Positions 8,969-18,809 of a stretch of DNA of 64,000 nt are shown in pieces. The notes under the pieces were generated by a model, which did no database searches, was not told the DNA's origin, and was given only the letters and a program-made list of their open reading frames with translations. Position 1 is the stretch's first letter; each line of letters opens with the position of its first letter. The DNA comes from Fuerstiella sp. (GTDB lineage Bacteria > Planctomycetota > Planctomycetia > Planctomycetales > Planctomycetaceae). The stretch lies in the NCBI GenBank assembly GCA_029245955.1, contig JAQWOH010000001.1, forward strand, positions 49,770 to 113,769, written 5' to 3'. The position numbers and the translations under genes are program-made.

Positions 8969-9854
8969 TCTGTATGACCGTAACGATATCGAACTGGCCG
9001 CTCAATCTGCACCGCCGATGAACGGCGCCACAATGGGACTGCACGAATCATTCGAGTTACGTACGCGCCACGGTATCCCTAAATCCGGTCCCATTGGCGA
9101 TCAGTTAGCCAAAATGTTGCGGCATGGATATTATGCCTGCGTCAGTTATGTGGATGCTCAGCTTGGTCTGATGCTTGATGCGTTGGACGAAGCGGGCATG
9201 TGCGAGGATACCATCATTGTCGTGTGGGGGAATCACGGCTGGTATCTCGGCGATATGGGAGTCTGGGGCAAAGCCACCAATTATGAAATCTCGACGCGCG
9301 TTTCACTGATCGCCTGGACACCGGACATGAAGGTTCGCGGTAACTCGACCAAAGCTCTTGTTGAACGGGTGGATATGTATCCGACGTTGTGCGAACTGGC
9401 TGGCGTGCCATTACCAGAACATCTGGAAGGGCACAGTTTCGTTCCGCTGCTGGACAAACCTGGACGTCCATGGAAGAAGGCTGCGTTCAGTCAGTACCCC
9501 AATCGTGCTTTGCGCGAGTGGGCTGTGAATCCTCTGTCACAGGGTATGCGGCAGACGTTTTTTGGCCCGTTGATTGAACGGGTCGAGCAGAAAATTATCC
9601 GGCAACAGGGGCCGGTGTGGGAGCGGGAGCGGGAGCTATTCGAAAATGATTTGATGGGATATTCGATGCGGACTGACCGTTACCGTCTGGTCGTCTGGCG
9701 AGACCATCGCAATCCACAGGCGGAACCGATCTTTGACGAACTGTCCGACTACACAACAGATCCTCACGAGACGAACAACATTGCAGGTGAGCATCCACAG
9801 GTCGTTGAAAACTTGATGGCACAGATGGACGCTGGCTGGCAGTATGCACTGTAG
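8967..9854 (+). pseudogene. Sulfatase gene, 3' half only
   Basis: From 'DLYDRNDIEL' onward the translation follows the C-terminal half of iduronate-2-sulfatase-like planctomycete sulfatases: 'MLRHGYYACVSYVDAQLG', then 'TIIVVWGNHGWYLGDMGVWG', and a C-terminal 'EPIFDELSDYTTDPHETNN'. The N-terminal half, including the Cys-x-Pro-Ser-Arg site that becomes formylglycine, is absent, so it cannot be an active sulfatase. The metal-ligand Asp of the usual Gly-Asp-His-Gly motif is Asn here (AAT at 9231). The 5' side abuts the IS3 remnant. The frame is otherwise open for nearly 300 codons with an ATG at 8958, so a truncated protein could be made, but no proper ribosome-binding site is visible. A sulfatase 5' fragment on the other strand at 35148-35270 may be related. 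Confidence 0.82.
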
Positions 9855-9872
9855 AGGAAATAGGGCTTCAGG

Positions 9873-12650
9873 ATGTCGTTAACATCTCTCAAATTACATT
9901 GGTATGTTGGGCTGTGTGTCGCTGCGTTGCAACTGCCGCAACGGCTGCCCGCAGACGAAGTTGACTTCAATCGCGATATCGCATCGATTCTCGAAGAGCG
10001 CTGCTGGTCCTGCCATGGCGAGGACGAACAGGAATCCGGTCTGCGTCTGGATCTTCGCGTCAAGGCGCTGCGCGGTGGCGATTCGGGTCTTGCCGCTGTT
10101 GTTCCGGGCAGGCCCGATAAAAGCTATCTGATTGACGTCGTCAGACATCTTGATGCAGATGTCAAAATGCCGCCGGACGAAGACAAAATGCCGCCGGTCG
10201 AGATCGAGCTGCTGACTCGCTGGATTCAGCAGGGAGCAATATGGCCCGGGCAAATGGAGGCTGTGGCCGACGATAAAACGGATCACTGGTCGTTCCAGTC
10301 CGTTGTGCGTCCGGCTGTCCCCGATGTTGCGACGAGTTCAGCAAACCCCGTGGACGCTTTTCTGTTTTCAGAACTTTCAGAACGCGATCTGAGTTTCTCG
10401 AAGCCAGCCGACTCGCGTTCGCTCATCCGGCGTGTTTCGATCGTGCTGACAGGACTTCCACCGACCCCCGATGAAATGGAACAGTTCCTTGACGCCTGCG
10501 ATCACGATGTGGCCGCCGCCTATGAAGCACTCGTTGACAGGTTGCTTGCTTCGCCGCACTTTGGTGAACGGTGGACGCAACACTGGCTGGATGTGATTCG
10601 CTGGTCGGAAACGAACGGCTCAGAAGCCAATCTCTATCGCAAGAACGCGTGGGTTTATCGCGACTACCTGGTTCGATCGTTCAACGAAGACAAGCCGTAC
10701 GATCGCTTTATTCAGGAACAGATTGCGGGAGATTCCATGGGCGTCGGTGAGGCCACGGGCTTTCTTGTCGCCGGTCCTCACGTTCCCGCTGCAACCGTTG
10801 GACGTGAACCGGCCGCGATTCGACAGGCTCGGGCAGATCGCATGGATGAGATCATGCAGACTGTCGGCGCTTCGGTCATGGGTGTCACGATCGGCTGTGC
10901 TCGCTGTCACAATCACAAGTTTGACCCTGTCACGATCAATGATTATTACGCGATGACGGCCGTGTTTCAGGACATTGAGTTCGGCAGTCGCCAGCCGGAG
11001 TACTCCCAGGCTCATCCTCTAAGACAGCGCGGCGCAGAACTGCGGCGTCTGATCGCTGCGGAGCGTGTCAGGCTTCGGCAGTTTGGCGGCTGGGAAGAGG
11101 ACTGGGGCGCGTACCGTGAAGTGCACTTTCTTCCGGCAACGACCACAGCTGTTCGCATTCGCTTCAAGATGAAGAACGTGGGGCTTGATGAACTGGAGAT
11201 TCTGGGGGCGGCCGGCACGAACGAGAACTTCGCTCATCGCCGGAGGGGCACAAAGATTTCCGGTTTTCCCGCAGAGGGAACTGACGGGCGAAATCCGCTC
11301 AGTCGCGTGAACGACGGCGAGTACGGAACGATGGCATGGCGGGCCAGAGGGGACAAGGATTCAGAGGAGCGGCCCACGCTTCGATTCGATTTCGTACAGC
11401 CTGAACAGATCAGCCGCCTGCGCCTGAGCAGCAATCGAGAGTACTTCTATGACACAGATTATCTTGACAGGAAACCGTATCTTCCGAGGTACGAGTTTGA
11501 TCTGGATATTCTGACCGACGACGGAGATTGGAAGCCGTGGGTCGGCACGTGGTCCATCAACAGGAAACTGAATGAAAAACACGCGGTTCGGAAATCGATT
11601 ATCGCAGAAATCCAGCGGCTGATCATGCTGCTCAGCGAAGAAGGACCACGGCCCAGTTTCGTGGGACGTTTTGTTCAGCCAGGCGTTACACGCGTGCTGC
11701 TTCGAGGAAGTCCGGAAAGCCCGCGCGATGAGGTGATGCCTGCCGGGCCGGCCATTCTTGGTGGCAATCTTGGATTGACGTCGGAAACTCCGGGCGCGAA
11801 ACGTCGAGCTGAATTCGCAAAATGGATCACGAGTTCCGACTGTCCGTTAACCACACGCGTGATGGTGAATCGAATCTGGCATCACGTCTTCGGCCGCGGC
11901 ATCGTCCCTACAACCAGCGACTTCGGCAAAGCAGGTGCACTCCCAACGCACCCCGAACTGCTCGACTGGCTGGCGGCGGAATTTGTGAGCCCCACCGTCT
12001 CGAAGGGACAGCCGTGGTCAACAAAAACGATGATTCGAATGATCGTGATGTCTGAGGCATTTCGCCAGTCGAGTTCACCAGATCCGAGTGGCATAGTCGC
12101 TGATGCAGCTTCAGAATATCTGTGGCGGTTCCCGCCGCAGCGCGTGGAAGCAGAAGTGATCCGGGATTCGATTCTTCAGGCATCAGGTTCACTTAATCGA
12201 AGTATCGGCGGTCGAGGTTACCGCATTCATAACACAAAAAAGACGTACGCTCAGTGGCAGGTTGTCAACAATTACGGCCCGGACACATGGCGAAGGATGC
12301 TGTATCAGGAACGGATGCGCCGTGTGGACGACCTGATGTTCACCGCATTTGACTTCCCCGACTGCGGGCAGGTGAGGGCCATGCGACCTGTTTCGACTAC
12401 ACCACTGCAGGCACTTAACCTGATGAACAGCGTGTTTGTGATCGAACAGTCGAAGCGAATTGCGGATTGTGCAGTCAATGAGTCTGATGGTGACGTGAAC
12501 GGAGCTGTTCACCGATGCTTCGAACTGCTTGTGGGGCGTTTACCCGACGCGGACGAACTCACAGAGTGCCTGACTCTGGCCCGGGAAGAAGATCTCTCTT
12601 TGGTCTGCCGGGCGATTATCAATTCCAACGAATTCGCATTCCTGCCTTAA
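9873..12650 (+). CDS. DUF1549/DUF1553 protein with planctomycete cytochrome-type domain
   Basis: 925 residues. Order: short signal peptide (about 1-27); PSCyt1-type domain with haem motif CWSCH near residue 48 and a 'KMPP' Met ligand region near 105-115; DUF1549 about 150-290 ('VSIVLTGLPPTPDEM', 'FGERWTQHWLD'); a second CxxCH ('GCARCHNHKFDP') near 345; a beta-rich insert about 420-570 resembling a carbohydrate-binding discoidin-like fold; DUF1553 about 630-920 ('TTRVMVNRIWHHVFGRGIV'). Such proteins are exported, probably bind c-type haem and are expanded in Planctomycetota; substrates are unknown, but they often sit beside sulfatases and DUF1501 proteins, as here. The stop at 12650 is 8 nt before the DUF1501 start, so the two form an operon. 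Confidence 0.92.
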   Translation: MSLTSLKLHWYVGLCVAALQLPQRLPADEVDFNRDIASILEERCWSCHGEDEQESGLRLDLRVKALRGGDSGLAAVVPGRPDKSYLIDVVRHLDADVKMPPDEDKMPPVEIELLTRWIQQGAIWPGQMEAVADDKTDHWSFQSVVRPAVPDVATSSANPVDAFLFSELSERDLSFSKPADSRSLIRRVSIVLTGLPPTPDEMEQFLDACDHDVAAAYEALVDRLLASPHFGERWTQHWLDVIRWSETNGSEANLYRKNAWVYRDYLVRSFNEDKPYDRFIQEQIAGDSMGVGEATGFLVAGPHVPAATVGREPAAIRQARADRMDEIMQTVGASVMGVTIGCARCHNHKFDPVTINDYYAMTAVFQDIEFGSRQPEYSQAHPLRQRGAELRRLIAAERVRLRQFGGWEEDWGAYREVHFLPATTTAVRIRFKMKNVGLDELEILGAAGTNENFAHRRRGTKISGFPAEGTDGRNPLSRVNDGEYGTMAWRARGDKDSEERPTLRFDFVQPEQISRLRLSSNREYFYDTDYLDRKPYLPRYEFDLDILTDDGDWKPWVGTWSINRKLNEKHAVRKSIIAEIQRLIMLLSEEGPRPSFVGRFVQPGVTRVLLRGSPESPRDEVMPAGPAILGGNLGLTSETPGAKRRAEFAKWITSSDCPLTTRVMVNRIWHHVFGRGIVPTTSDFGKAGALPTHPELLDWLAAEFVSPTVSKGQPWSTKTMIRMIVMSEAFRQSSSPDPSGIVADAASEYLWRFPPQRVEAEVIRDSILQASGSLNRSIGGRGYRIHNTKKTYAQWQVVNNYGPDTWRRMLYQERMRRVDDLMFTAFDFPDCGQVRAMRPVSTTPLQALNLMNSVFVIEQSKRIADCAVNESDGDVNGAVHRCFELLVGRLPDADELTECLTLAREEDLSLVCRAIINSNEFAFLP

Positions 12651-12658
12651 CTTCAGCC

Positions 12659-14161
12659 ATGACCAATCCGGAACAACTTTCAATTCACGGTCGTCGTCTT
12701 CTCGATCGGCGTCACTTTCTCGGAACAGCCGGTTTGTCGACGACCGGGCTGGCTCTGTCCAGTCTGTTACACACGGATGGCCTGCTGGCCGACAAACCCC
12801 GAACTGTCAGCGGCAGGACGCCTGTGCGGCCGGATATTGACCCCGATAAACCGTATGCCGCCCGAAAGTCTCATGTCGACGTGCCCGCGAAGCAGGTACT
12901 GGTGATTTATCTTCCAGGAGCTGTCAGTCACGTCGACACTTTTGATCACAAGCCCGCGTTAACGAGGCTGCACGGGCAGAAGCCTCCGGGAATTCCCGAA
13001 GTCACCTTTGAAGGGCCGACAGGTGACATTGCCCGGTCATTCTGGAAATTCAAGCCTCGGGGCCAGTCCGGCAAGATGGTTTCCGATCTGTTGCCGCATC
13101 TGGCGCAGCAGGTCGACGACTTCTGCTTCCTGCATGCAATGACGACCGATACCAGTGCCCATCCGCAGGGGGAAAACTTCATGAACACGGGCTATACGAT
13201 GGAAGGTTTTCCGTCGTTCGGAGCATGGGTCACGTACGCTCTGGGTACAGAAAACGAAGAGCTGCCGGCGTTCGTTGCGATTAACGATCCACGGGGCCTC
13301 GCCCGCAGTGGAAAGAACAATTTCGGAAACGGATTTCTTCCCGCCGCTTTTCAGGGAACGGATTTCAACGCGAAGAACCCGCCAAACAACCTGCACCGAC
13401 CGGAATCACTGTCTGCCCGGGCGGACCGCAGAACCGTCAATCTTCTGGCAAGGCTTAATGCGAAGCACCTCAGCAGGTATCCGGACGATGCCAATCTTGC
13501 CGGTCGCATTGCCAGCTATGAACTGGCCGGCAGGATGCAGACATCCGTTCCGGAAGTCACCGACCTGTCCGGTGAATCAGAGTCTACGCTGAAAGCGTAC
13601 GGTGTTGAGGGCGGCACCGTGCTTCGTGGTCACTACGCGAGAAACTGCCTGCTGGCCCGGCGGCTGATCGAAAAAGGCGTTCGAGTCGTTCAGCTGTTCA
13701 ACGGCAGCGACCCGTCAGGCGGAAACGGTGTTACCAACTGGGATTCGCACTCGAACATCCTGAAGACGCACGCCATGCAGGCTGAGATCATGGATCAGCC
13801 GACGGCCGCGCTGATCGCCGACATGAAACAACGCGGACTACTGGAACATACGCTGGTTGTCTGGGCCACTGAATTCGGCCGAATGCCGTTCCTGCAGTCC
13901 AACGGCACAGGTCGCGACCACAACCCCGACGCCTTCACCTGTTTTCTGACCGGTGCCGGAGTAAAGAAGGGCTTCAGTTACGGGGAGAGCGATGAATTCG
14001 GTTTCAAGGCTGCGGTCGACAAAACGACCGTCTACGATTTCAATGCCACGCTGCTGCACCTGATGGGGCTGGATCATGAACGTTTGACCTTCTATCACAA
14101 TGGATTGGAGCGACGTCTGACAAATGTGCATGGGCATGTCGCCAACGATATCCTTGCATAG
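12659..14161 (+). CDS. DUF1501 family exported protein
   Basis: About 500 residues with a Tat-like leader ('LLDRRHFLGTAGLSTTGLAL') and the DUF1501 domain, including 'GAVSHVDTFDHKPAL', 'ENFMNTGYTMEGFPSFGAWV', 'WDSHSNILKTHAMQAEIMDQ' and 'WATEFGRMPF' blocks. The fold is related to the alkaline phosphatase/sulfatase superfamily, but the function of DUF1501 is not established. The open frame continues upstream to 12515 inside the preceding gene; the real start is ATG 12659, directly before the leader and 8 nt after the DUF1549/1553 stop. The pairing with that gene is a conserved planctomycete arrangement and implies a joint role at the cell surface or in the periplasm. Confidence 0.93.
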   Translation: MTNPEQLSIHGRRLLDRRHFLGTAGLSTTGLALSSLLHTDGLLADKPRTVSGRTPVRPDIDPDKPYAARKSHVDVPAKQVLVIYLPGAVSHVDTFDHKPALTRLHGQKPPGIPEVTFEGPTGDIARSFWKFKPRGQSGKMVSDLLPHLAQQVDDFCFLHAMTTDTSAHPQGENFMNTGYTMEGFPSFGAWVTYALGTENEELPAFVAINDPRGLARSGKNNFGNGFLPAAFQGTDFNAKNPPNNLHRPESLSARADRRTVNLLARLNAKHLSRYPDDANLAGRIASYELAGRMQTSVPEVTDLSGESESTLKAYGVEGGTVLRGHYARNCLLARRLIEKGVRVVQLFNGSDPSGGNGVTNWDSHSNILKTHAMQAEIMDQPTAALIADMKQRGLLEHTLVVWATEFGRMPFLQSNGTGRDHNPDAFTCFLTGAGVKKGFSYGESDEFGFKAAVDKTTVYDFNATLLHLMGLDHERLTFYHNGLERRLTNVHGHVANDILA

Positions 14162-14454
14162 TCTTCCGGCGATTGAGGGGACGTCTGCTGGACATTGGTG
14201 TTGAGCGAATCTCGACAGATTCGCCTCGTCTTCCGGTGGCACCGGGTCGGCAACTATCGCGTGATCAAGCCATACACGCCACGTCGTGATTCCGAAACCG
14301 AAGTGACTGACGGTGCCGGAACGCTGCTTACGGAAGGCGTCCCGGCGTGGTCGCCGCGACGCTGACGTTCCGTTATAATGGAGACGACATATTCACAGTC
14401 GTTACTGCGTGACGTTAGTTTCTGACGCTGTATTCAGCGCATCGCGAGGAATAG

Positions 14455-15723
14455 ATGAACACTGACTACATCAAAGCAATGATCACGGCCGCTGTTCTTA
14501 TGGGTGGCATGCCCGTCGCTGAAGCCGAAGACTGGCCTCAGTTCCGCGGTCCGACCGGGCAGGGCGTATCGTCCGAAAAGAGTGTGCCACTTACCTGGAG
14601 CGACACAGACAACATCGCGTGGAAAACCACCGTGCCGGGTGAAGGCTGGTCGTCTCCCATAATCCATGGCGACCATGTATTCGTCACCTCGACTACCGAC
14701 GATGGTCGATTGTGTCACGTCATCTGTCTGGACCGCAAATCCGGAAGGATTCGATGGAACACACAGGTGTTTGCCCAGGAGGTCCGTAAAAAGCGAAACG
14801 AGAACTCCGATGCGACTCCAACTCCGACGACCGACGGACAGCACGTTTTTGCCGTTTTCAGCAGCGGCAGAATGGTGGCCCTTGATTTCGACGGGACGGT
14901 GGCGTGGACGAATCACGACGTCAGATTCTACGGCCACCACGGCCTGGCCGCTTCACCTGTCCTGTATGGCGATCTCGTGATCATGGCCTACGATGGCAGC
15001 AGTGACGGTGAAAATAACAAGGTTGGCTGGAAGATTCCGTGGCAGCAGGCGGTGCTGCTGGCCGTTGATAAGACAACCGGAAAACTGCGTTGGCGCGGCA
15101 AACGGGGCCTCTCTCGACTTGGCCATGTCACGCCGAGTATTCTCAGTCGGAACGGTACCACACAAATTGTCAGCGGTGCCGGAGATGCCGTTCAGGGATT
15201 TGACCCTGCCGACGGTCGGCGGATCTGGTCGGTCTACAGCAAAGGTGAAGGTGTCACTCCGTCAATTGTGGTTGGTGAAGGGCTGATATTCAGCTGCTCT
15301 GGTTTTGAAGCTCCGACAATTCGAGTGATCCGCGCTGGAGGCACGGGAGATGTGACCAATTCACATATGGCCTGGGAGCAGACAAAGGGTGTCCCGTCGC
15401 TGGCCTCAATGCTGTACGTGAAACCTTACATCTATTCCGTAAGTGACAAAGGAATCGTGACTTGCTTCCAGGCCACCACCGGCGATGTTGTCTGGCAGGA
15501 ACGAATCGGCGGTAAACACTCGGCATCACCCATCTATGCGGATGGGAGAATCTATTTTCTGACAGAAGCCGAAGGGGAAACCGTAGTCATCGAGTCCGGA
15601 CCGAAGTTGAAAATTCTGGCACGCAATCGTGTTGATGAAAAATGTAAGGCGTCAATGGCCGTGTCACAGGGAAATCTGTTCATCCGTTCAGAACATCACC
15701 TGTTCTGCATCGGGGACTTGTAA
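14455..15723 (+). CDS. PQQ-like beta-propeller protein (BamB-like)
   Basis: 422 residues with a signal peptide (about 1-22) and repeated propeller blades of the PQQ/WD40-like type: 'EDWPQFRGPTGQGVS' opens the domain, followed by blade motifs such as 'VFVTSTTDDGRLCHVICLD', 'LLAVDKTTGKLRWRGK' and 'VTCFQATTGDVVWQERIGG'. The 'WPQFRGP' opening is typical of the large planctomycete family annotated as outer-membrane assembly factor BamB-like or PQQ-binding-like. Without a BAM partner nearby, a true BamB role is unlikely; an exported binding or dehydrogenase-like protein is more probable. GAGGAATAG precedes ATG 14455 and serves as the ribosome-binding site. A paralogue lies at 39681-41015. Confidence 0.88.
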   Translation: MNTDYIKAMITAAVLMGGMPVAEAEDWPQFRGPTGQGVSSEKSVPLTWSDTDNIAWKTTVPGEGWSSPIIHGDHVFVTSTTDDGRLCHVICLDRKSGRIRWNTQVFAQEVRKKRNENSDATPTPTTDGQHVFAVFSSGRMVALDFDGTVAWTNHDVRFYGHHGLAASPVLYGDLVIMAYDGSSDGENNKVGWKIPWQQAVLLAVDKTTGKLRWRGKRGLSRLGHVTPSILSRNGTTQIVSGAGDAVQGFDPADGRRIWSVYSKGEGVTPSIVVGEGLIFSCSGFEAPTIRVIRAGGTGDVTNSHMAWEQTKGVPSLASMLYVKPYIYSVSDKGIVTCFQATTGDVVWQERIGGKHSASPIYADGRIYFLTEAEGETVVIESGPKLKILARNRVDEKCKASMAVSQGNLFIRSEHHLFCIGDL

Positions 15724-15929
15724 TCTGAAGGTCCGGAGAATCTCGTGAGATACCCCCCGGAATTGATTCGTGATTTGAGGATGGTAAATTAAGTCCAACG
15801 TGGCACTGATGGTCGGCCCGTGAGCAGTCAGTGATACGCAGAAGGACGGACCAGTCGCTCTGCCGTTACCTGCTGACTCATCAAATCACCAGAACCACGG
15901 AACAGTGACACACTCAGAGAGGTTTTGTC

Positions 15930-16787
15930 ATGAGAATAGCCATCGCCTGTCTTTGCCTGTTTTCGACGGCGCATGCACAGAATGTAAAAAGCAACATTTC
16001 TTATGCAGGGCAGCCGCACGAACGCCATGTTCTGGATGTCTATTCACCCGACGGGGCGAAAGACCTGCCGGTCGTCTTCTGGATTCACGGTGGCGGCTGG
16101 CAGCAGGGAGACAAGACTGACATTCAGATTAAGCCGAAAGTTTTTGCGGAACGGGGTTTCGTCTTTGTATCAACAAACTATCGTCTGCTGCCTCATGTTG
16201 AAATGGACGTACTGATTCGTGATGTGGCCACAGCGTTCGGCTGGACCTATCGGAACATCGCAAAACATGGCGGTGACCCGCAGCGGATTTTTGTAATGGG
16301 ACATTCTGCAGGCGCGCAACTGGCGGCGCTGATCTGCATTGATGATCGCTATCTGAAGGAACAGGGTGTTCCTTTCAGGGTCCTGAAAGGATGCGTACCG
16401 GTCGACGGAGACACATACGATCTGCCGGCAATCATCATGACTGCTGAGTTTCGCCAGACGGTGCACGGACTGCCACTGCCGAAGTTCGGACACCGGGTTA
16501 AGTTTGGTAACGATCCGGAAAAACACATTAACTTTTCAGCGGTGACACATGTGGCCAGGGGCAAAGGCATTCCACCGTTTCTGATTCTGCACGTTGCCGG
16601 TCACCCCAACACTACAGCTCAGGCCCGTCGACTGGGGGCAGTCCTGAAAGCGGCGGAACTGCCTGTCACAGTATTCGGCGCCAGAGACACCACGCACAAC
16701 CGGCTGAATGCCAATCTGGGACAACCAGACGATCCGGCCACGGAAGAACTCTATCGGTTTCTTGATCTGCTGGTTAGTAGTCGTTAG
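15930..16787 (+). CDS. Exported alpha/beta-hydrolase esterase (BD-FAE-like)
   Basis: 285 residues: signal peptide (about 1-16), oxyanion motif HGGGW at residue 53, nucleophile Ser126 in '[12 protein letters not shown]', and a likely catalytic His256 in '[11 protein letters not shown]'. This matches the carboxylesterase/feruloyl-esterase-like hydrolases that remove acetyl or feruloyl groups from polysaccharides; the exact substrate cannot be told. AGAGAGG precedes ATG 15930. The first about 170 residues are closely similar to the N-terminus of the chimeric esterase at 32962-34848, but the C-terminal third is quite different, so the two share only the nucleophile-bearing half. Confidence 0.87.
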   Translation: MRIAIACLCLFSTAHAQNVKSNISYAGQPHERHVLDVYSPDGAKDLPVVFWIHGGGWQQGDKTDIQIKPKVFAERGFVFVSTNYRLLPHVEMDVLIRDVATAFGWTYRNIAKHGGDPQRIFVMGHSAGAQLAALICIDDRYLKEQGVPFRVLKGCVPVDGDTYDLPAIIMTAEFRQTVHGLPLPKFGHRVKFGNDPEKHINFSAVTHVARGKGIPPFLILHVAGHPNTTAQARRLGAVLKAAELPVTVFGARDTTHNRLNANLGQPDDPATEELYRFLDLLVSSR

Positions 16788-16852
16788 CCGTTACCGCTTC
16801 ATGTGATGTTCGTCCTGAGGCCTGTGACACCAGATCCGGTATGGGCGATCTG

Positions 16853-17583
16853 TCACGAATCAGCGTAACGGGGCGGCCGACATTGGGTTCGTATTCGGTT
16901 TTGGGATCGATACCGATGTTGGGGAAAAATGACGCCATCCCTGCTGCCAGGGATTGGTTGGCTCATGTTTCCTGATCGACGACCTGCGAATTGCTTACCA
17001 ATACGAGTAAGGCAGCCGGCAATCGTCGTACGATCTCCCAGAATCAGAGCAGCCCGTTCATCTGCATCGACTCGCAGCTGTCGCCGGGCCACGAAATTCA
17101 GTGGTTGAAAGAAGAACAGATGACAGACAGAGTGGCCGATCAGATTCCACAATGCATCGCGGCACGCGACGTGAGCAAGTTCGTGTGCCAGCAGAGCATG
17201 GCGATCTGCAAGGCTGAACTGTTCTATGAAATCACATGGCACCAGAATGAACGGGGAATGAACCCTGCTGTTAACGGCTCCTGAATCTCGGACGTCTGGA
17301 CGATGTCCACATGCCGTGTCAGTCAGGACTGCTGCGCCAGATGTTTCATAAGAGCCGTCACCGATTCGTCATATATGCGAACAGAATGCCGTCGCAGCCC
17401 GCGAGGTCCTGTGATCTGACCGCCGACTTTCAGGCAGACAGGCAGGCCGAATATTAAACACGTCACCAGGAAGATCACGCTGAGTCTGCTGCCAGTGATC
17501 CGGTCGTGCAGGAACCAGGTCTTCGTGGAAGATTCCAGTCGGCCGATGCCGGTCTGATTATGAATGCCTGATGTCAACAGCAT
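16853..17583 (-). pseudogene. Broken M56 (BlaR1/MecR1-type) membrane metallopeptidase gene
   Basis: Two reading frames hold parts of one M56 peptidase. The upstream part (from 17583) has a membrane segment (SVIFLVTCLIFGLPVCLKVG) and ends at an in-frame TGA (17323-17325), after which the same frame continues with 'LTRHVDIVQTSEIQEPLTAG'. A single-base slip in GGGG (17253-17256) then moves to the frame encoding 'PFILVPCDFIEQFSLADRHA' and 'LLAHELAHVACRDALW', with the HELAH zinc motif and a following 'LFFFQPLN' helix. The C-terminal sensor region is absent or unreadable. M56 proteins usually pair with BlaI/MecI-type or other repressors; no partner is visible. One nonsense codon plus one frameshift make this a pseudogene. 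Confidence 0.72.
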
Positions 17584-18009
17584 CGTCGCATTGTTCGAAT
17601 CAGGTGTTCTGTTCTGGGCAGCAAGTTGTTCGGGAACTATCCCGCTGGATGCTGTCGCTGCACCTCGTTCGGCGTGTCACTTAATGCCATGCTGCCCAGA
17701 CTGCGACATCGGGCCGGCTGCGCAGGTCTCAGTGTGTAGCCGATTCGCGTTGAAGGTCTTGCTGTAGTAGAAATTGGCGGACGAAAGATATCTGCAGAGA
17801 TTTCAGGATGAGGCACTTACGGCGGCGTGGATGCGCCGTACGAACATCGTTCCCGTCTTCGGAGTCGATCACGCAGAAGAATGGAGCTTCCGCACCACAC
17901 AACGGGTCCAGCGAAAGGGTGCGGAATTGGTCATCAACGATTTGCAGCCGATTCGTACCGACATCCATCGCTGAATGGTCGTGTCGGGGCCCGACCGAAA
18001 GTCATTCGT
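17584..18009. other. Stretch between two pseudogenes, no recognisable gene
   Basis: About 0.4 kb between the M56 and ECF remnants. The longest open frame (minus strand, 17729-17968, about 79 codons) shows no domain I recognise. Given both neighbours, it is most likely decayed coding DNA. Confidence 0.4.
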
Positions 18010-18346
18010 TGCGGCTCCGGACCCGGGTCCTCATTCCGATCCCGACAATGTGCGGACTGTCAGCCTCAGCCGCCGAATCAAAGTCTGACCAGAGCGCGAT
18101 CCAGTGCTTGCCGTTTCCAACGCCCGCCAACTGCGCGTATGCCTCGTGGACCAAAGCTGTCGCCTGCAGTGTCTGCCCCGGATTTCTAACCGCCAGTTTG
18201 GCTGCGACGCGATGCGGCGACTCGTCACAGACCACAAACTCCGACTTGCCGGCTGCAGAACTGTCGCCCTGCTGAATCTGACTGATGTAAAGTCGTGGAC
18301 CCTGCGACATGCGCGCCAGCCAGAATATCACCAGACAGGTGGCCAT
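18010..18346 (-). pseudogene. Broken ECF sigma factor gene (planctomycete subgroup)
   Basis: The minus strand encodes 'RLYISQIQQGDSSAAGK' followed, after a stretch that makes sense only in another frame, by 'NPGQTLQATALVHEAYAQL' and 'GVGNGKHW'. This is the sigma-2 region signature of planctomycete ECF sigma factors, normally followed by an 'SRGHFF-AAAAEAMRRI' helix, which is garbled here ('SDFDSAAEADSPHIV'). The sigma-4 promoter-recognition domain is not found downstream. Frameshifts before and after the core leave no functional gene. The family match is strong for the core motif; the exact limits are uncertain. Confidence 0.7.
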
Positions 18347-18666
18347 GCCCGTATGACACTCCTGCCTGCAATGGAATCGGAATTAAGTTGCGAGGCCACG
18401 CCCCAACTTTTCCGGAGAATGCGAAAGTGGAGATTTTCAGTGATCCATCCAGTGACGGCGGCCCCGAAAGATCCCGGTTGTCGCAGTGTGGCATCTTTGC
18501 CCCGAATATTCGTGTCTGCATGATGAAAACAGGCGTTCAACAGAGGTAGTCCTTGTTGACACGTCACCGCAACGACTCTAGCATGCTCGCTCAACGGTTG
18601 TGGAGCTTTCACGTGTTCGCTCGAACCGTATCGGACGGTGTGTTTTGCAGTCCGAAAAGATACTTG
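18347..18666. other. Intergenic stretch upstream of tRNA-Ser
   Basis: About 320 nt with no gene I can support. Short open frames cross it on both strands without domains. The tRNA promoter must lie in its right part, but I cannot point to clear -35/-10 boxes. Confidence 0.4.
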
Positions 18667-18753
18667 GGAGAGGTGGCAGAGTGGCCGATTGCACCGGTCT
18701 TGAAAACCGGCGTAGGGTCAAACCTACCGGGAGTTCGAATCTCCCCCTCTCCG
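18667..18753 (+). tRNA. tRNA-Ser (anticodon TGA)
   Basis: An 87-nt class II tRNA. Acceptor stem GGAGAGG (18667-18673) pairs with CCTCTCC (18746-18752), with discriminator G at 18753. The anticodon stem CCGGT/ACCGG encloses loop CTTGAAA, giving anticodon TGA (18701-18703), which reads UCA serine codons. A long variable arm (GTAGGGTCAAACCTAC) follows, as expected for tRNA-Ser. The T-arm is GGGAG-TTCGAAT-CTCCC. The 3' CCA is not encoded. A strong intrinsic terminator follows at 18763-18798, and a decayed tyrosine integrase lies just downstream, so the tRNA 3' end was probably an attachment site. Confidence 0.97.
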
Positions 18754-18762
18754 CTTAACCGC

Positions 18763-18798
18763 AAAGGACTTACGTCAGACCGACGTAAGTCCTTTTTT
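18763..18798 (+). terminator. Intrinsic terminator of tRNA-Ser
   Basis: A 14-bp perfect stem, AAAGGACTTACGTC (18763-18776) with GACGTAAGTCCTTT (18782-18795), a 5-nt loop AGACC, and a run of six T counting the stem end (18793-18798). It lies 9 nt after the tRNA. The A-run on the other side could also terminate minus-strand transcripts arriving from the integrase remnant. Confidence 0.92.
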
Positions 18799-18809
18799 AG
18801 TTTGTGTAC

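Noticed and set aside
12515..12658. Upstream extension of the DUF1501 frame.
   Set aside because: It lies inside the end of the DUF1549/1553 gene. The Tat leader begins right after ATG 12659.
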